Assembly (NCBI RefSeq): GCF_026624755.1 | Contig: NZ_JAPMXC010000003.1 | Span: forward strand, 100,676-164,675 | From: Robbsia betulipollinis | Lineage (GTDB): Bacteria; Pseudomonadota; Gammaproteobacteria; Burkholderiales; Burkholderiaceae | DNA length: 64,000 nt | Direction of reading: 5' to 3' | Part shown: in pieces, positions 10,595 to 20,819 of the stretch | Numbering within the stretch: position 1 is the first letter of the stretch | Layout of the letters: every line of letters starts with the position of its first letter | The notes under the pieces: generated by a model | Seen by the model: the letters and a program-made list of their open reading frames with translations, nothing else | What the model was told of the DNA's origin: nothing | The model's database searches: none | Position numbers and translations under genes: made by a program

Positions 10595-12070
10595 TTACGT
10601 TTGACGCAACGTCAGCGCGCCCCGGCTGTCGGGCCTGCGGGTGTATTCCCTGCCGCCCGATTTGACGTATTCGATGGTCGGGTGATTGAGTACGGCGTCG
10701 CGATCGAAGCCGTGCAATGCACCCTGATGGCACGTCACTGCTTTCAACCTGCTGTTCGCCCTGAGCGCGGCTCTCTCGTCGACGTTGAAGAAATCGTCGT
10801 TGCCCCAGGCGGTCACCCAGGAAAATTCAAGCCTGCTCGCGGTGCCTTCCCTCAGGATCGCCGTCAGGGCGCCCGCTTCCCGGTTCATGATCGGGAAGGC
10901 AATGACGTCGAGTGCCGGCAGCGCGGCAATGCTTCGCGCCGTCGCCGTGTCCAGCGTCGCATACGGAAACGCGCCGCGGCCGCCGAATACCAGTGTCGTG
11001 AGGGACGTCATGCGGGTGAGCTGCCGCATGGCTTCCCGCAAAGGGACGTGCAACGTCCTCAGGCTAGGACTCCGCGACAGGGCGGCGTACCCGTCTTCGT
11101 CCAGCCCCTGTCCGTTCGATATGATCTTCAGTTCTTCCAGACTGGCATTGGCGGCAAGCACGCGCGCCGTCGCGACATCGAGATCGGGACCGTTCCGACC
11201 GTTGATATAAAGTTCACGCAAGGTCGGGATGGATGCAAGCGCCTGCAGGGTCTGCGCAGACGTCATCGCACCGGTCCTGATCAGGAGCGCTTCCAGCGCA
11301 CCGTGTGCGGCGAACCGGTTCGCGATCTGCTCGTTCATCTCGATGGCGGACGTCACGAACCGGCGCAGCGTCGGCAGGTTCGAGGCGGCGATGAGCGCCT
11401 CGCGCGTGACGCAACCCGGAGTCAGATCGAGCGGGTAGCCGCACGCGGCGAGCGTATCCAGTTCGTCGGAGCTGGCCGAATGGAGTTTGAGTACGAGTCC
11501 CCCGAGCGACAACGCGCTCAGGCCGGCGAGCGTTGCCGTGTTCACCCCCGTGCGCCTCGCATCGAGATGCATCGTCATCTCCGGGCGCGGGTGCGCCATC
11601 AGGTGCGCCGTCAATACGCCGAGTGCTGCTCGATCCAGCAGGCTGACGTCCAGCGTCGTGACGCTTTTGAAACTGTCGGAGTCGATGAAGTCCGGTAGTG
11701 CTTCGGGCGGAATCTTCACGTGCCGGACAGACTCGTCTGCGACCGCTCTCATTTCCCGGCTGAGCGTACGCAGGTTCAGCACGTCTTGACGCGACAGGAA
11801 CTCGCCGATGGACGACCAGGCATCGGCGGGCAGCCAAAATTGACGCGCGGCGGCCGTTTCGGGGTCGACGTGCGCATGGCGGGCCGCATCCGCGGCTGGC
11901 GTCTCGCGCATGCCCTCGTCGAGGCCTGCCGATGGCGCCAAGGGTGCGGGCTGGGAAACCGCCGGGGTTGCGCCGGCACCGACGCCGGCGCCGAAGCCGA
12001 CCGCGCTTGGCGCATCACCGAATGCCGGGGGTAGGACAGGCGGGGAAAGAGGCGATATGCGTGGGAACAT
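10595..12070 (-). CDS. F-box and leucine-rich-repeat protein, candidate secreted effector
   Basis: The 491-residue product begins with about 75 residues rich in Pro, Ser, Gly and Ala and no Sec signal. Residues 80-112 fit the F-box pattern: LP at 80-81, Ile88, FL at 91-92, Asp96-Val97-Leu98, Leu100, Leu103-Ser104 and Arg108. Several irregular leucine-rich repeats follow, for example IPTLRELYINGRNGPDLD, ASLEELKIISNGQGLDED and SPSLRTLHVPLREAM. F-boxes are eukaryotic Skp1-binding modules; in bacteria, F-box plus LRR proteins are known as type III effectors such as the Ralstonia GALA family, which join host SCF ubiquitin ligases. An effector role here is inference. The gene is antisense to the ribosomal genes and lies between the rpsQ terminator and the rplN promoter. 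I chose the ATG at 12070; an in-frame GTG at 12094 would add eight residues. Confidence 0.8.
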   Translation of the reverse strand: MFPRISPLSPPVLPPAFGDAPSAVGFGAGVGAGATPAVSQPAPLAPSAGLDEGMRETPAADAARHAHVDPETAAARQFWLPADAWSSIGEFLSRQDVLNLRTLSREMRAVADESVRHVKIPPEALPDFIDSDSFKSVTTLDVSLLDRAALGVLTAHLMAHPRPEMTMHLDARRTGVNTATLAGLSALSLGGLVLKLHSASSDELDTLAACGYPLDLTPGCVTREALIAASNLPTLRRFVTSAIEMNEQIANRFAAHGALEALLIRTGAMTSAQTLQALASIPTLRELYINGRNGPDLDVATARVLAANASLEELKIISNGQGLDEDGYAALSRSPSLRTLHVPLREAMRQLTRMTSLTTLVFGGRGAFPYATLDTATARSIAALPALDVIAFPIMNREAGALTAILREGTASRLEFSWVTAWGNDDFFNVDERAALRANSRLKAVTCHQGALHGFDRDAVLNHPTIEYVKSGGREYTRRPDSRGALTLRQT

Positions 12071-12210
12071 GACGTTTTCTTGAATACTATGCACTCGTCC
12101 AAAGCCGGGCCGGCTGGAATTTCATGGAAGAAAGCGTACAGACGCCTCCCAGGCAAAACCAAATCGACAGCGTTCAGCGCGCTCCTGCCTCGCAAGTTCA
12201 TATACAGGTC

Positions 12211-12239
12211 TTGCACAAAGCCGGGATACAGGCTATACT
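12211..12239 (+). promoter_or_regulatory. Strong sigma-70-type promoter for the rplN unit
   Basis: TTGCAC (12211-12216) and TATACT (12234-12239) are spaced by 17 bases, close to consensus, predicting a start near 12246. It gives the rplN unit independent expression and explains how the LRR gene can sit upstream without cutting off the downstream ribosomal genes. Confidence 0.8.
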
Positions 12240-12264
12240 CGTCCTCTTTGCTTCATTTTGGATT

Positions 12265-12282
12265 CGCCCTATCGGGCGTTTT
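12265..12282 (+). promoter_or_regulatory. Attenuator-like hairpin in the rplN leader
   Basis: CGCCC (12265-12269) pairs with GGGCG (12274-12278) and is followed directly by TTTT. It lies about 20 bases after the predicted transcription start, within a leader of some 220 bases. It could act as a weak terminator or protein-binding site. No other gene is evident between 12071 and 12468. Confidence 0.4.
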
Positions 12283-12468
12283 GATGCCGCTCAACCATGC
12301 GTTTTCGGGTTCTCCGAAGACTTTGGCGGACGGGAAAGCATCAAGGCGATGGTGGTCCTACAGCTGTCGCCTGCCGTTCACGCCCAAACAGCCGACAAGC
12401 TGACGGGACCAAGACTGACCGATTGCGCCATGGTGGCGTTGCCGGATTAAGTTGGGAAAAGTTAAATC

Positions 12469-12837
12469 ATGATCCAGACCGAAACTCGGCTTGAAGTGGC
12501 CGACAACACCGGTGCACGTGAAGTGCTGTGCATCAAGGTGCTAGGCGGCTCCAGGCGGCGTTACGCCGGTATTGGCGATGTCATCAAGGTTAGCGTGAAG
12601 GAAGCTACCCCGCGTGGACGCGTCAAGAAAGGCGAAATTTACAACGCAGTTGTGGTGCGTACGGCCAAAGGCGTGCGTCGTCCAGACGGCTCGCTGATCA
12701 AGTTCGACGGCAATGCCGCCGTGCTTTTGAATAACAAGCTCGAACCGATCGGGACCCGCATCTTCGGGCCGGTGACGCGTGAGCTGCGCAGCGAACGCTT
12801 CATGAAGATCGTTTCGTTGGCGCCGGAAGTGCTGTAA
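12469..12837 (+). CDS. rplN: 50S ribosomal protein L14
   Basis: L14 sits at the subunit interface and is the docking site for silencing factor RsfS. The 122-residue product carries [19 protein letters not shown] and the signature [20 protein letters not shown]. Its length is standard. It opens the unit that runs to rplQ, with rplX ten bases downstream. Confidence 0.98.
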   Translation: MIQTETRLEVADNTGAREVLCIKVLGGSRRRYAGIGDVIKVSVKEATPRGRVKKGEIYNAVVVRTAKGVRRPDGSLIKFDGNAAVLLNNKLEPIGTRIFGPVTRELRSERFMKIVSLAPEVL

Positions 12838-12846
12838 GGAGCCGCG

Positions 12847-13155
12847 ATGAAAAAGATTCGCAAAGGTGACGAGGTCATCGTCATCACCGGAAAAGACAAG
12901 AACAAGCGCGGTACCGTGCTGTCCGTCGACGGTGATTTCGTCCTCGTCGAGGGCCTGAACCTCGTCAAGAAGCATGTGAAGCCGAATCCGATGAAGGGCA
13001 CGACCGGTGGCGTAGAAGCCAAGTCGATGCCGCTGCAATTGTCGAATGTGGCACTGGTTGATGCGAACGGCAAGCCGTCGCGTGTGGGCATCAAGGTCGA
13101 GGACGGCAAGAAACTGCGCTTCCTGAAAACGACCGGTGCGACGATCGCTGCCTGA
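12847..13155 (+). CDS. rplX: 50S ribosomal protein L24
   Basis: L24 is an assembly initiator for the 50S subunit. The 102-residue product has an N-terminal KOW motif ([19 protein letters not shown]) followed by the family segment [15 protein letters not shown]. Normal length and position between rplN and rplE. Confidence 0.97.
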   Translation: MKKIRKGDEVIVITGKDKNKRGTVLSVDGDFVLVEGLNLVKKHVKPNPMKGTTGGVEAKSMPLQLSNVALVDANGKPSRVGIKVEDGKKLRFLKTTGATIAA

Positions 13156-13171
13156 CGCTCTGGAGTGACAA

Positions 13172-13711
13172 ATGTCTCGTTTGCAAGAGTTTTATAAAGA
13201 GAAGGTTGTTCCCGAGCTGATCGAGAAGTTCGGTTACAAGTCGGTCATGGAAGTGCCGCGCCTGGTCAAGATCACCCTGAACATGGGTCTTGGCGAAGCG
13301 GTTGCCGACAAGAAAGTGATCGAACACGCCGTGGGCGACCTGACCAAGATTGCCGGCCAGAAGCCGGTCGTCACGAAGGCACGGAAGGCAATCGCGGGCT
13401 TCAAGATCCGCGAACTGTATCCGGTCGGCGCGATGGTGACGCTGCGCCAGGCGCATATGTACGAATTCCTCGACCGTTTCGTGACGGTCGCGTTGCCCCG
13501 GGTGCGCGATTTCCGCGGCATCTCGGGTCGTGCATTCGACGGCCGTGGCAACTACAACATCGGGGTGAAAGAGCAGATCATTTTCCCCGAAATCGAATAC
13601 GAGAAGATCGACGCGCTGCGTGGGCTGAACATCAGCATCACGACGACCGCGAAGACCGACGAAGAAGCCAAGGCACTGCTCGCCAGCTTCAAATTCCCGT
13701 TCAGAAACTGA
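13172..13711 (+). CDS. rplE: 50S ribosomal protein L5
   Basis: L5 binds 5S rRNA in the central protuberance. The 179-residue product shows [17 protein letters not shown], the [19 protein letters not shown] signature and the C-terminal [19 protein letters not shown]. All are standard. rpsN begins seven bases after its stop. Confidence 0.98.
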   Translation: MSRLQEFYKEKVVPELIEKFGYKSVMEVPRLVKITLNMGLGEAVADKKVIEHAVGDLTKIAGQKPVVTKARKAIAGFKIRELYPVGAMVTLRQAHMYEFLDRFVTVALPRVRDFRGISGRAFDGRGNYNIGVKEQIIFPEIEYEKIDALRGLNISITTTAKTDEEAKALLASFKFPFRN

Positions 13712-13718
13712 GGTTAAT

Positions 13719-14024
13719 GTGGCTAAACTGGCACTGATCGAACGTGAGAAAAAGCGGGCACGTCTGGCTGAAAAGTTCTCCGCCAAGCGTTTGTCGCTGA
13801 AAGCGACCATCGACGACACCAGCAAGTCGGACGAAGAGCGTTATGAAGCACGCCTGGCGCTGCAGCAGCTGCCGCGCAACTCGAACCCGACGCGCAAGCG
13901 TAACCGTTGCGCGATCACTGGTCGCCCGCGCGGTACGTTCCGCAAATTCGGCCTTGGCCGGAACAAGCTGCGCGAAATCGCTTTCCGCGGCGAAATCCCC
14001 GGCCTGACCAAGGCCAGCTGGTAA
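13719..14024 (+). CDS. rpsN: 30S ribosomal protein S14
   Basis: S14 is a 30S head protein. The 101-residue product is the long, zinc-free form, starting with [16 protein letters not shown] and carrying [20 protein letters not shown]. The start codon is GTG at 13719; the ATG two bases upstream is out of frame. Normal position between rplE and rpsH. Confidence 0.96.
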   Translation: MAKLALIEREKKRARLAEKFSAKRLSLKATIDDTSKSDEERYEARLALQQLPRNSNPTRKRNRCAITGRPRGTFRKFGLGRNKLREIAFRGEIPGLTKASW

Positions 14025-14037
14025 TAGGAGAAACGTT

Positions 14038-14433
14038 ATGAGTATGAGTGATCCTATCGCCGATATGCTGACCCGTTTGCGCAACGCGCATGCTGTCGGG
14101 AAAGTTGCGGTTGTGATGCCGTCGTCGAAGCTGAAGGTCGCGATCGCCAAAGTCCTGAAGGACGAAGGTTATGTCGAAGACTTCGCAGTGACGACCGACG
14201 GTGCAAAGGCATCGTTGAATATCACCCTGAAGTACCACGCCGGCCGTCCGGTCATCGAGCGCATTGAACGCGTGTCGAAGCCGGGTCTGCGCGTGTACCG
14301 GGGAAGCGACGACATTCCGCGCGTGATGAACGGCCTGGGTGTCGCCATTGTTTCCACTCCGCGTGGTGTGATGACCGATCGTGCAGCCCGCGCCGCTGGC
14401 GTTGGCGGTGAAGTCATCTGCTACGTCGCCTGA
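14038..14433 (+). CDS. rpsH: 30S ribosomal protein S8
   Basis: S8 binds the central domain of 16S rRNA and in E. coli represses the spc operon. The 131-residue product starts [18 protein letters not shown] and ends with the signature [20 protein letters not shown]. Either of two nearby ATGs (14038, 14044) could be used; the first keeps the length typical for related bacteria. Confidence 0.97.
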   Translation: MSMSDPIADMLTRLRNAHAVGKVAVVMPSSKLKVAIAKVLKDEGYVEDFAVTTDGAKASLNITLKYHAGRPVIERIERVSKPGLRVYRGSDDIPRVMNGLGVAIVSTPRGVMTDRAARAAGVGGEVICYVA

Positions 14434-14448
14434 CGCCAGGGAGAGAAC

Positions 14449-14982
14449 ATGTCTCGAGTAGGTAAAAGCCCGATCACGCTGCCGCAAGGCGCGGAAATCA
14501 CGATTGGCGACGATCAGATCGTCGTCAAGGGACCGCTGGGTTCGGTCACCGAGCGCGTACAGCCGCTCGTCAAGATCGTGAACGACAACGGCACGCTGAA
14601 GTTCGAGCCGGTCGACGAGAGTCGCGAAGCCAATGCGTTGTCCGGAACGGTGCGTGCACTGATCAACAACGCGGTCATCGGCGTCACCAAGGGTTTCGAG
14701 CGCAAGCTGACCCTGGTGGGCGTGGGTTATCGTGCGCAGGCGCAAGGCGACAAGATCAATCTGTCGCTGGGTTTCTCGCATCCGGTCGTGCATCAGTTGC
14801 CGGCTGGCGTGACGGCGGCAACGCCGACGCAGACCGAGATCGTCATCAAGGGGGTCAATAAGCAACACGTCGGACAGGAAGCCGCTAAGGTTCGCGGTTA
14901 CCGTCAGCCGGAGCCCTACAAGGGCAAGGGCGTACGGTATTCCGACGAGGTTGTGATCCTCAAGGAAACCAAGAAGAAGTAA
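14449..14982 (+). CDS. rplF: 50S ribosomal protein L6
   Basis: L6 lies near the factor-binding site of the 50S subunit. The 177-residue product has [17 protein letters not shown] at the start and the C-terminal signature [20 protein letters not shown]. Normal length and place between rpsH and rplR. Confidence 0.98.
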   Translation: MSRVGKSPITLPQGAEITIGDDQIVVKGPLGSVTERVQPLVKIVNDNGTLKFEPVDESREANALSGTVRALINNAVIGVTKGFERKLTLVGVGYRAQAQGDKINLSLGFSHPVVHQLPAGVTAATPTQTEIVIKGVNKQHVGQEAAKVRGYRQPEPYKGKGVRYSDEVVILKETKKK

Positions 14983-14993
14983 AGGTGCCCACC

Positions 14994-15359
14994 ATGGATA
15001 AAAAACAATCTCGTGCGCGTCGCGCCCGCAAGACCCGCATCCTGATCGCCGAACGCGGCGTTCACCGCCTGGCCGTGCACCGTACCAACACGCATATCTA
15101 CGCGCAGGTGTTCTCGCCGTGCGGCACGCAAGTGCTGGCGAGCGCCTCGACCGTGGAAGCCGAAATGCGTACGGAACTTGCCGACAAGTCCGGCAAGGGT
15201 GGCAACGTCGCCGCAGCGACCCTGATCGGTCAGCGCATCGCAGAACGTGCGAAAGCCGCGGGCGTCGAGTCGGTCGCGTTCGATCGCTCCGGTTTCCGGT
15301 ATCACGGTCGCGTCAAGGCTCTCGCCGACGCCGCCCGTGAAGCCGGGCTCAAGTTCTAA
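14994..15359 (+). CDS. rplR: 50S ribosomal protein L18
   Basis: L18 binds 5S rRNA together with L5. Starting at the ATG at 14994 gives [19 protein letters not shown] and the family length of 121 residues; a GTG three codons upstream is possible but less likely. Motifs [15 protein letters not shown] and [19 protein letters not shown] are present. Confidence 0.97.
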   Translation: MDKKQSRARRARKTRILIAERGVHRLAVHRTNTHIYAQVFSPCGTQVLASASTVEAEMRTELADKSGKGGNVAAATLIGQRIAERAKAAGVESVAFDRSGFRYHGRVKALADAAREAGLKF

Positions 15360-15368
15360 GGAATCGTC

Positions 15369-15884
15369 ATGGCAAAAATTCAATCGCGCGCCCAGACAGA
15401 AAGCGAAGACGGCCTCCTCGAGAAGCCGATCGCCGTCGTCCGGACGACCAAGGTTGCCAAGGGCGGCCGCGTGATGTCGTTTTCGGTCGTGGCCGTCGTT
15501 GGTGACGGTGACGGTCGCGTCGGCATGGGCAAGGGCAAGGCGAAGGAAGTGCCTGCCGCCATGCAGAAGGCGATGGAAAACGGTCGTCGCAACATGTTCA
15601 AGGTGTCGCTCAAGGGCAATACGCTGCATCACGAAGTCAGCAGCCGCTACGGTGCTGCCAGCGTGATCCTGCTGCCCGCGAAGGAAGGTACCGGCGTGAT
15701 CGCCGGCGGCCCGATGCGCCCGCTGTTCGAAGTGCTTGGCTTGCGTGATGTCGTCGCGAAGAGCCATGGTTCGTCGAATCCGTACAACATGATTCGTGCG
15801 ACGCTCGAGTGCCTGCGCAAGCAAAGCACCCCGGCGGACATCGCGGCGAAGCGTGGCAAAACCGTCGAAGACATTCTCGGTTAA
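15369..15884 (+). CDS. rpsE: 30S ribosomal protein S5
   Basis: S5 contributes to translational fidelity and mRNA unwinding at the entry channel. The 171-residue product holds the signature [19 protein letters not shown] and the C-terminal [19 protein letters not shown]. Normal length. rpmD begins 12 bases downstream. Confidence 0.98.
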   Translation: MAKIQSRAQTESEDGLLEKPIAVVRTTKVAKGGRVMSFSVVAVVGDGDGRVGMGKGKAKEVPAAMQKAMENGRRNMFKVSLKGNTLHHEVSSRYGAASVILLPAKEGTGVIAGGPMRPLFEVLGLRDVVAKSHGSSNPYNMIRATLECLRKQSTPADIAAKRGKTVEDILG

Positions 15885-15896
15885 GGAGCTGCCCAC

Positions 15897-16079
15897 ATGT
15901 CAGATAAGACCATCAAGGTTCAGCTCGTCAAGAGCTTGATCGGCACGCGCGAAACGCATCGTGGGACCGTTCGCGGTCTCGGCCTGCGTCGCGTCAATTC
16001 GGTCAGCGAGCTGCAGGACACGCCTGCCGTGCGCGGCATGATCAACAAGGTTTCGTACCTTGTGAAAGTCATTGGCTGA
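15897..16079 (+). CDS. rpmD: 50S ribosomal protein L30
   Basis: L30 is a small 50S protein near the 5S region. The 60-residue product has [20 protein letters not shown] and ends VSYLVKVIG, as usual for the family. It lies between rpsE and rplO. Confidence 0.97.
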   Translation: MSDKTIKVQLVKSLIGTRETHRGTVRGLGLRRVNSVSELQDTPAVRGMINKVSYLVKVIG

Positions 16080-16098
16080 TAAGGCCAGGGAACAGACT

Positions 16099-16533
16099 AT
16101 GCAACTCAATACCATCAAGCCCGCAGAAGGCTCCACCCATGCCAAGCGCCGCGTTGGCCGCGGTATCGGCTCGGGCCTGGGCAAGACCGCCGGTCGCGGT
16201 CACAAGGGTCAGAAATCGCGTTCGGGCGGCTTTCATAAAGTCGGTTTCGAAGGCGGTCAGATGCCACTGCAGCGCCGTCTTCCGAAGCGTGGTTTTTCGT
16301 CGCTGACGAAGGAATTCGTTGGCGAAGTTCGCCTCGGCGATCTGGAAAAGCTCGGGCTCGACGAAGTCGACCTGATCGCGCTGAAGAAGGCCAAGCTGGT
16401 GACGCAAATGATCCGCAGCGTGAAGGTCATTGCAACCGGCGAACTGCAACGCAAGGTTGTGCTGAAGGGCATCACCGCCACCAAGGGTGCGCGGGCTGCC
16501 ATCGAAGCCGCCGGCGGTTCGATTAGCGAGTAA
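16099..16533 (+). CDS. rplO: 50S ribosomal protein L15
   Basis: L15 is a late-assembly 50S protein. Starting at 16099 gives [12 protein letters not shown] and a 144-residue protein, the normal form; a longer in-frame version would overlap rpmD. The basic N-terminal region [20 protein letters not shown] is typical. secY follows 41 bases downstream. Confidence 0.97.
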   Translation: MQLNTIKPAEGSTHAKRRVGRGIGSGLGKTAGRGHKGQKSRSGGFHKVGFEGGQMPLQRRLPKRGFSSLTKEFVGEVRLGDLEKLGLDEVDLIALKKAKLVTQMIRSVKVIATGELQRKVVLKGITATKGARAAIEAAGGSISE

Positions 16534-16574
16534 GCAGGGTCGTTCGCGACACTGCATCTGCCTCGGAGAAGGTT

Positions 16575-17906
16575 TTGGCCACCAGCCCGACTCTTGCTAA
16601 AACCGGAAAGACCGCACCGAAGTATGGCGATCTGCGCCGGCGGCTGATTTTTCTGCTGCTGGCACTGATCGTCTATCGCATCGGCGCCCACATTCCGGTG
16701 CCGGGTATCGACCCCGACCAGTTGGCTAAGCTTTTCCAGAGCCAGGCGGGCGGTATTCTGGGGATGTTCAATATGTTCTCCGGTGGCGCGCTGTCGCGCT
16801 TTTCGGTGTTCGCATTGGGCATCATGCCGTACATCTCGGCGTCGATCATCATGCAGCTGCTGGGGATCGTTTCTCCGCAGCTGGAGGCGCTGAAGAAGGA
16901 AGGACAGGCGGGGCAGCGGAAGATGACCCAGTACACGCGGTATTTCACCGTGCTGCTGGCCACCTTCCAGGCGTTCGGTATTGCCGTCGCGCTGAGCAGT
17001 CAGCCGGGGTTGGTGATCGATCCGGGCATCGCGTTCCGCCTGACGACGGTGGTGACGCTGGTGACCGGCACGATGTTCCTGATGTGGCTGGGTGAGCAGA
17101 TCACCGAGCGCGGACTGGGCAACGGTATCTCGATCATCATTTTCGCGGGTATCGCGGCAGGCTTGCCGAACGCGGTGGCGGGGCTGTTCGAACTGGTGCG
17201 AACCGGATCGATGAGTATCATCTCGGCCATTATCGTGGTCGTATTGATTGCCGGCGTGACGTATCTGGTGGTGTTCATCGAACGCGGCCAGCGCAAGATC
17301 CTGGTGAACTACGCGAAGCGCCAGGTCGGAAACAAGATCTATGGTGGGCAGTCTTCCCACCTGCCGTTGAAGCTGAACATGGCCGGCGTGATTCCGCCGA
17401 TCTTCGCTTCGTCGATCATCCTGTTTCCGGCCACGATCGCCAACTGGTTCAGCGCGAAGATGCCCTGGCTGCACGACGTCGCCACGAAACTGGCGCCAGG
17501 TCAGCCGCCGTATGTGATTCTGTATGCGTTGGCGATTGTGTTCTTCTGCTTTTTCTACACCGCACTGGTGTTCAACAGCAAGGAAACGGCCGACAACCTG
17601 AAGAAAAGCGGTGCCTTCGTTCCAGGCATCCGCCCGGGGGATCAGACTGCCCGGTATATCGACAGGATCTTGACGCGTTTGACGCTGGCGGGTGCGATCT
17701 ACATCGTGTTCGTCTGTCTGCTGCCCGAGTTCCTGGTCCTGCGCTGGAATGTGCCGTTCTATTTCGGCGGCACGTCCCTGCTGATCATCGTGGTGATCAC
17801 GATGGACTTCATGGCGCAGGTTCAGTCGTACGTGATGTCGCAGCAATATGAATCGTTGCTCAAGAAAGCGAATTTCAAGGGCGGCAGCAACATGACCATG
17901 CGTTGA
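16575..17906 (+). CDS. secY: Protein translocase subunit SecY
   Basis: SecY is the channel of the SecYEG inner-membrane translocase. The 443-residue product has the ten hydrophobic segments of the family and the motifs [34 protein letters not shown] and the cytoplasmic loop [20 protein letters not shown]. The start codon is TTG at 16575, preceded by GGAGAAGG (16565-16572). In many Burkholderiales infA follows secY; here only 46 bases separate secY from rpmJ. Confidence 0.97.
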   Translation: MATSPTLAKTGKTAPKYGDLRRRLIFLLLALIVYRIGAHIPVPGIDPDQLAKLFQSQAGGILGMFNMFSGGALSRFSVFALGIMPYISASIIMQLLGIVSPQLEALKKEGQAGQRKMTQYTRYFTVLLATFQAFGIAVALSSQPGLVIDPGIAFRLTTVVTLVTGTMFLMWLGEQITERGLGNGISIIIFAGIAAGLPNAVAGLFELVRTGSMSIISAIIVVVLIAGVTYLVVFIERGQRKILVNYAKRQVGNKIYGGQSSHLPLKLNMAGVIPPIFASSIILFPATIANWFSAKMPWLHDVATKLAPGQPPYVILYALAIVFFCFFYTALVFNSKETADNLKKSGAFVPGIRPGDQTARYIDRILTRLTLAGAIYIVFVCLLPEFLVLRWNVPFYFGGTSLLIIVVITMDFMAQVQSYVMSQQYESLLKKANFKGGSNMTMR

Positions 17907-17952
17907 GCGCGGATCGTGTTCAGGGCGAAGTGATTTCGAGGGGAGTAACATC

Positions 17953-18069
17953 ATGAAGGTAATGGCATCGGTGAAGCGTATGTGCCGAAACTGCAAAGTG
18001 ATCAAGCGCAACGGCGTTGTGCGGGTGATCTGCAGCTCCGATCAGCGCCACAAGCAACGCCAGGGCTGA
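17953..18069 (+). CDS. rpmJ: 50S ribosomal protein L36
   Basis: This 38-residue protein begins [19 protein letters not shown] and carries the zinc-ribbon ligands Cys11, Cys14, Cys27 and His33 of the C+ form of L36. A GGGGAGT ribosome-binding site precedes the ATG. It lies between secY and rpsM, its standard place, but without infA beside it. Confidence 0.96.
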   Translation: MKVMASVKRMCRNCKVIKRNGVVRVICSSDQRHKQRQG

Positions 18070-18109
18070 CGCTTCGCGTCGGGTCTGAGCTCTCAGTTGA
18101 GGAAGAATA

Positions 18110-18475
18110 ATGGCTCGTATTGCAGGGGTTAACATCCCTAATCACAAGCACGCCGAAATCGGTTTGACGGCGATTTTTGGTATCGGCCGTCCGACCGCAC
18201 GCAAGATCCTCGAAGCGGTCAATGTGCCGTTCTCGAAGAAGGTCGGCGAGCTGAACGACGACGATCAGGAAAAGATCCGGACGCTGATCGGCCAGTACAC
18301 GGTCGAAGGCGATCTGCGTCGTGAAGTAACGATGAACATCAAGCGTTTGATGGATCTGGGTTGCTACCGCGGTATTCGTCACCGTAAGGGCCTGCCCGTT
18401 CACGGTCAACGTACTCGCACGAACGCGCGCACCCGCAAGGGCCCGCGTCGTGCCGCTGCTTCGCTGAAGAAGTAA
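18110..18475 (+). CDS. rpsM: 30S ribosomal protein S13
   Basis: S13 forms intersubunit bridges in the 30S head. The 121-residue product shows [19 protein letters not shown] and the C-terminal signature [14 protein letters not shown]. Normal length; it heads the alpha-operon part of the cluster. GAGGAAGAATA upstream is the ribosome-binding site. Confidence 0.98.
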   Translation: MARIAGVNIPNHKHAEIGLTAIFGIGRPTARKILEAVNVPFSKKVGELNDDDQEKIRTLIGQYTVEGDLRREVTMNIKRLMDLGCYRGIRHRKGLPVHGQRTRTNARTRKGPRRAAASLKK

Positions 18476-18503
18476 GTGCAACGCATAGTCACAGGAAAAT
18501 CTC

Positions 18504-18908
18504 ATGGCTAAGGCTCAGAACAATTCCGCGGCGCAGCGCGTACGGAAGAAGGTCAAGAAGAACGTCCCCGAGGGCGTTGCTTGCGTCCACGCATCGTTCA
18601 ACAACACGATCATCACGATCACCGATCGTCAGGGCAATGCTCTGGCATGGGCGACGTCGGGCGGGCAGGGCTTCAAGGGCTCGCGCAAATCGACGCCGTT
18701 CGCAGCGCAGGTGGCTGCCGAGAACGCGGGTCGCGTCGCAATGGAATACGGCGTCAAGAACCTCGAAGTGCGCATCAAGGGTCCAGGCCCGGGTCGCGAG
18801 TCGGCCGTTCGTGCGCTGCACAGCCTGGGTATCAAGATCACGCAGATTTCCGACGTGACTCCGATCCCGCACAATGGTTGCCGTCCGCCGAAGCGTCGTC
18901 GGATCTAA
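18504..18908 (+). CDS. rpsK: 30S ribosomal protein S11
   Basis: S11 forms the platform of the 30S subunit and contacts the Shine-Dalgarno helix. The 134-residue product has [20 protein letters not shown] and the C-terminal signature [17 protein letters not shown]. Standard length and position between rpsM and rpsD. Confidence 0.98.
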   Translation: MAKAQNNSAAQRVRKKVKKNVPEGVACVHASFNNTIITITDRQGNALAWATSGGQGFKGSRKSTPFAAQVAAENAGRVAMEYGVKNLEVRIKGPGPGRESAVRALHSLGIKITQISDVTPIPHNGCRPPKRRRI

Positions 18909-19087
18909 GAAGAAACCGGTTGACCGCAGCGGCGTTCACCGCTTTCCCCAGGGAAGGCCATGACATCGCGGCGCTCGCCTGTTTTTGAAATAAGCCCACC
19001 GTCTGGCATGTCGTCGATGACGACCCGGACTCGTGTCCGGTCTGGCCCCGCCACGACCCCGCACGATTATTGAAGAAGGAATACAAA

Positions 19088-19711
19088 GTGGCACGTTATA
19101 CCGGCCCAAGAGCCAAGCTTTCCCGCCGGGAAGGCACCGATCTGTCCCTGTTGTCGTCGCGCCGCTCGCTGGCCGACAAGTGCAAGCTCGACAGCAAGCC
19201 CGGCCAGCACGGCCGCACGTCGGGCGCGCGCACGTCGGACTACGGTCTGCAACTGCGTGAAAAGCAGAAGGTCAAGCGCATCTACGGCATTCTCGAGCGC
19301 CAGTTCCGCCGTTACTTCGCCGAAGCCGACCGCCGCAAGGGCCCGACCGGCGCGACGCTGCTGCAGCTGCTGGAAGGCCGTCTGGACAACGTCGTCTACC
19401 GCATGGGCTTTGGCTCGACCCGCGCAGAATCGCGCCAGTTGGTCAGCCATCGCGCCATCACCGTGAACGGTGTGGTGTCGAACATCCCGTCGCAGCAAGT
19501 GCGCGCCGGCGACGTCATCGAAATCCGCGAGCAGTCGAAGAAGCAGACGCGTATTCTCGAAGCGCTGTCGCTGCAGGAACAGAGCGGTTTCCCGGCGTGG
19601 GTGTCGGTGGATTCGAAGAATCTGCAAGGCACGTTCAAGCAAGTGCCGGAGCGTTCGGACATTGCTGGCGACATCAATGAAAGCCTGATCGTCGAATTGT
19701 ATTCGCGTTGA
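19088..19711 (+). CDS. rpsD: 30S ribosomal protein S4
   Basis: S4 is a primary 16S-binding protein and, in E. coli, the translational repressor of the alpha operon. Start GTG at 19088 gives [16 protein letters not shown] and 207 residues; an ATG six codons upstream is in frame but not family-like. The S4 RNA-binding domain ([20 protein letters not shown], about residues 97-116) is intact. The 179-base gap after rpsK contains a hairpin with CCGGAC and GTCCGG around TCGT (about 19029-19044), a possible regulatory structure. Confidence 0.97.
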   Translation: MARYTGPRAKLSRREGTDLSLLSSRRSLADKCKLDSKPGQHGRTSGARTSDYGLQLREKQKVKRIYGILERQFRRYFAEADRRKGPTGATLLQLLEGRLDNVVYRMGFGSTRAESRQLVSHRAITVNGVVSNIPSQQVRAGDVIEIREQSKKQTRILEALSLQEQSGFPAWVSVDSKNLQGTFKQVPERSDIAGDINESLIVELYSR

Positions 19712-19820
19712 TCGCAGGGCTGACGGCGCGCGCCCCGGGGCTCGCGCCGTCGGCCGTTCCGGGTTGTCGCCAGTCAGCCTTATCGGTGTAACGAGCCGAG
19801 GGTATTGAAGAGGAAAACCT

Positions 19821-20798
19821 ATGCAAACCAGTTTGTTGAAGCCCAAGATCATCGCTGTGGAGTCGCTGGGCGACAGCCACGCCAAGGTTGTGATGGAGCC
19901 GTTTGAACGCGGCTACGGTCACACCTTGGGCAATGCGCTGCGTCGTGTCCTGTTGTCCTCGATGCTGGGCTACGCGCCGACGGAAGTCACGATCGGCGGG
20001 ATTGTGCACGAATATTCGACGTTGGATGGCGTGCAGGAAGACATGGTCAACCTGCTGCTGAATCTGAAGGGCGTGGTTTTCAAGCTCCACAGCCGTGATG
20101 AAGTGACGGTGACGTTGCGCAAGGACGGCGAGGGCGTGGTGACGGCGGGTGATATCGAGCTGCCGCACGATGCCGAAGTCATCAACCCGAACCACGTGAT
20201 CGCGCATCTGTCGAAGGGCGGCAAGCTCGACGTGCAGATCAAGGTCGAGAAGGGCCGCGGCTATGTGCCCGGCAATGTGCGCCGCTACGGCGAGGATACG
20301 GCCAAGGTCATCGGCCGCATCGTCCTGGATGCGTCGTTCTCGCCGGTGAAGCGCGTCAGCTATTCGGTCGAGTCCGCCCGGGTCGAGCAGCGCACCGATC
20401 TCGATAAGCTGGTGATGAATATCGAGACCAACGGCGTGCTGTCCCCCGAGGAAGCGATCCGCCAGTCGGCGCGCATCCTCGTCGACCAGATGTCGGTGTT
20501 CGCGGCGCTGGAAGGCACCGAGACCGCCGCGGAAGCGCCGTCGCGCGCCCCGCAGATCGATCCGATCCTGCTGCGCCCGGTGGACGATCTCGAGTTGACG
20601 GTGCGCTCGGCCAACTGTCTGAAGGCCGAGAATATCTACTACATCGGCGATCTGATCCAGCGCACCGAGAACGAGCTGTTGAAGTGCCCGAATCTCGGTA
20701 AGAAGTCGATGACCGAAATCAAGGAAGTGCTGTTCTCGCGTGGGCTCACGCTCGGCATGAAGCTCGAGAACTGGCCGCCGTCGAGCCTCGACAAGTAA
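19821..20798 (+). CDS. rpoA: RNA polymerase alpha subunit
   Basis: The 325-residue product has the N-terminal dimerisation domain ([20 protein letters not shown] near residue 20) that nucleates polymerase assembly, and the C-terminal domain ([20 protein letters not shown] near residue 250, then [14 protein letters not shown]) that binds UP elements and activators. It follows rpsD after 109 bases and precedes rplQ, the usual alpha-operon arrangement. Confidence 0.98.
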   Translation: MQTSLLKPKIIAVESLGDSHAKVVMEPFERGYGHTLGNALRRVLLSSMLGYAPTEVTIGGIVHEYSTLDGVQEDMVNLLLNLKGVVFKLHSRDEVTVTLRKDGEGVVTAGDIELPHDAEVINPNHVIAHLSKGGKLDVQIKVEKGRGYVPGNVRRYGEDTAKVIGRIVLDASFSPVKRVSYSVESARVEQRTDLDKLVMNIETNGVLSPEEAIRQSARILVDQMSVFAALEGTETAAEAPSRAPQIDPILLRPVDDLELTVRSANCLKAENIYYIGDLIQRTENELLKCPNLGKKSMTEIKEVLFSRGLTLGMKLENWPPSSLDK

Positions 20799-20819
20799 TT
20801 GTCGTTCTCGTTGCGGTAT

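Noticed and set aside
12124-12450. Plus-strand open frame upstream of rplN
   Set aside because: It spans the rplN promoter and leader, and its product has no recognisable character.
16257-18011. Long minus-strand open frame across secY
   Set aside because: SecY on the plus strand is certain and the antisense product has no family features.
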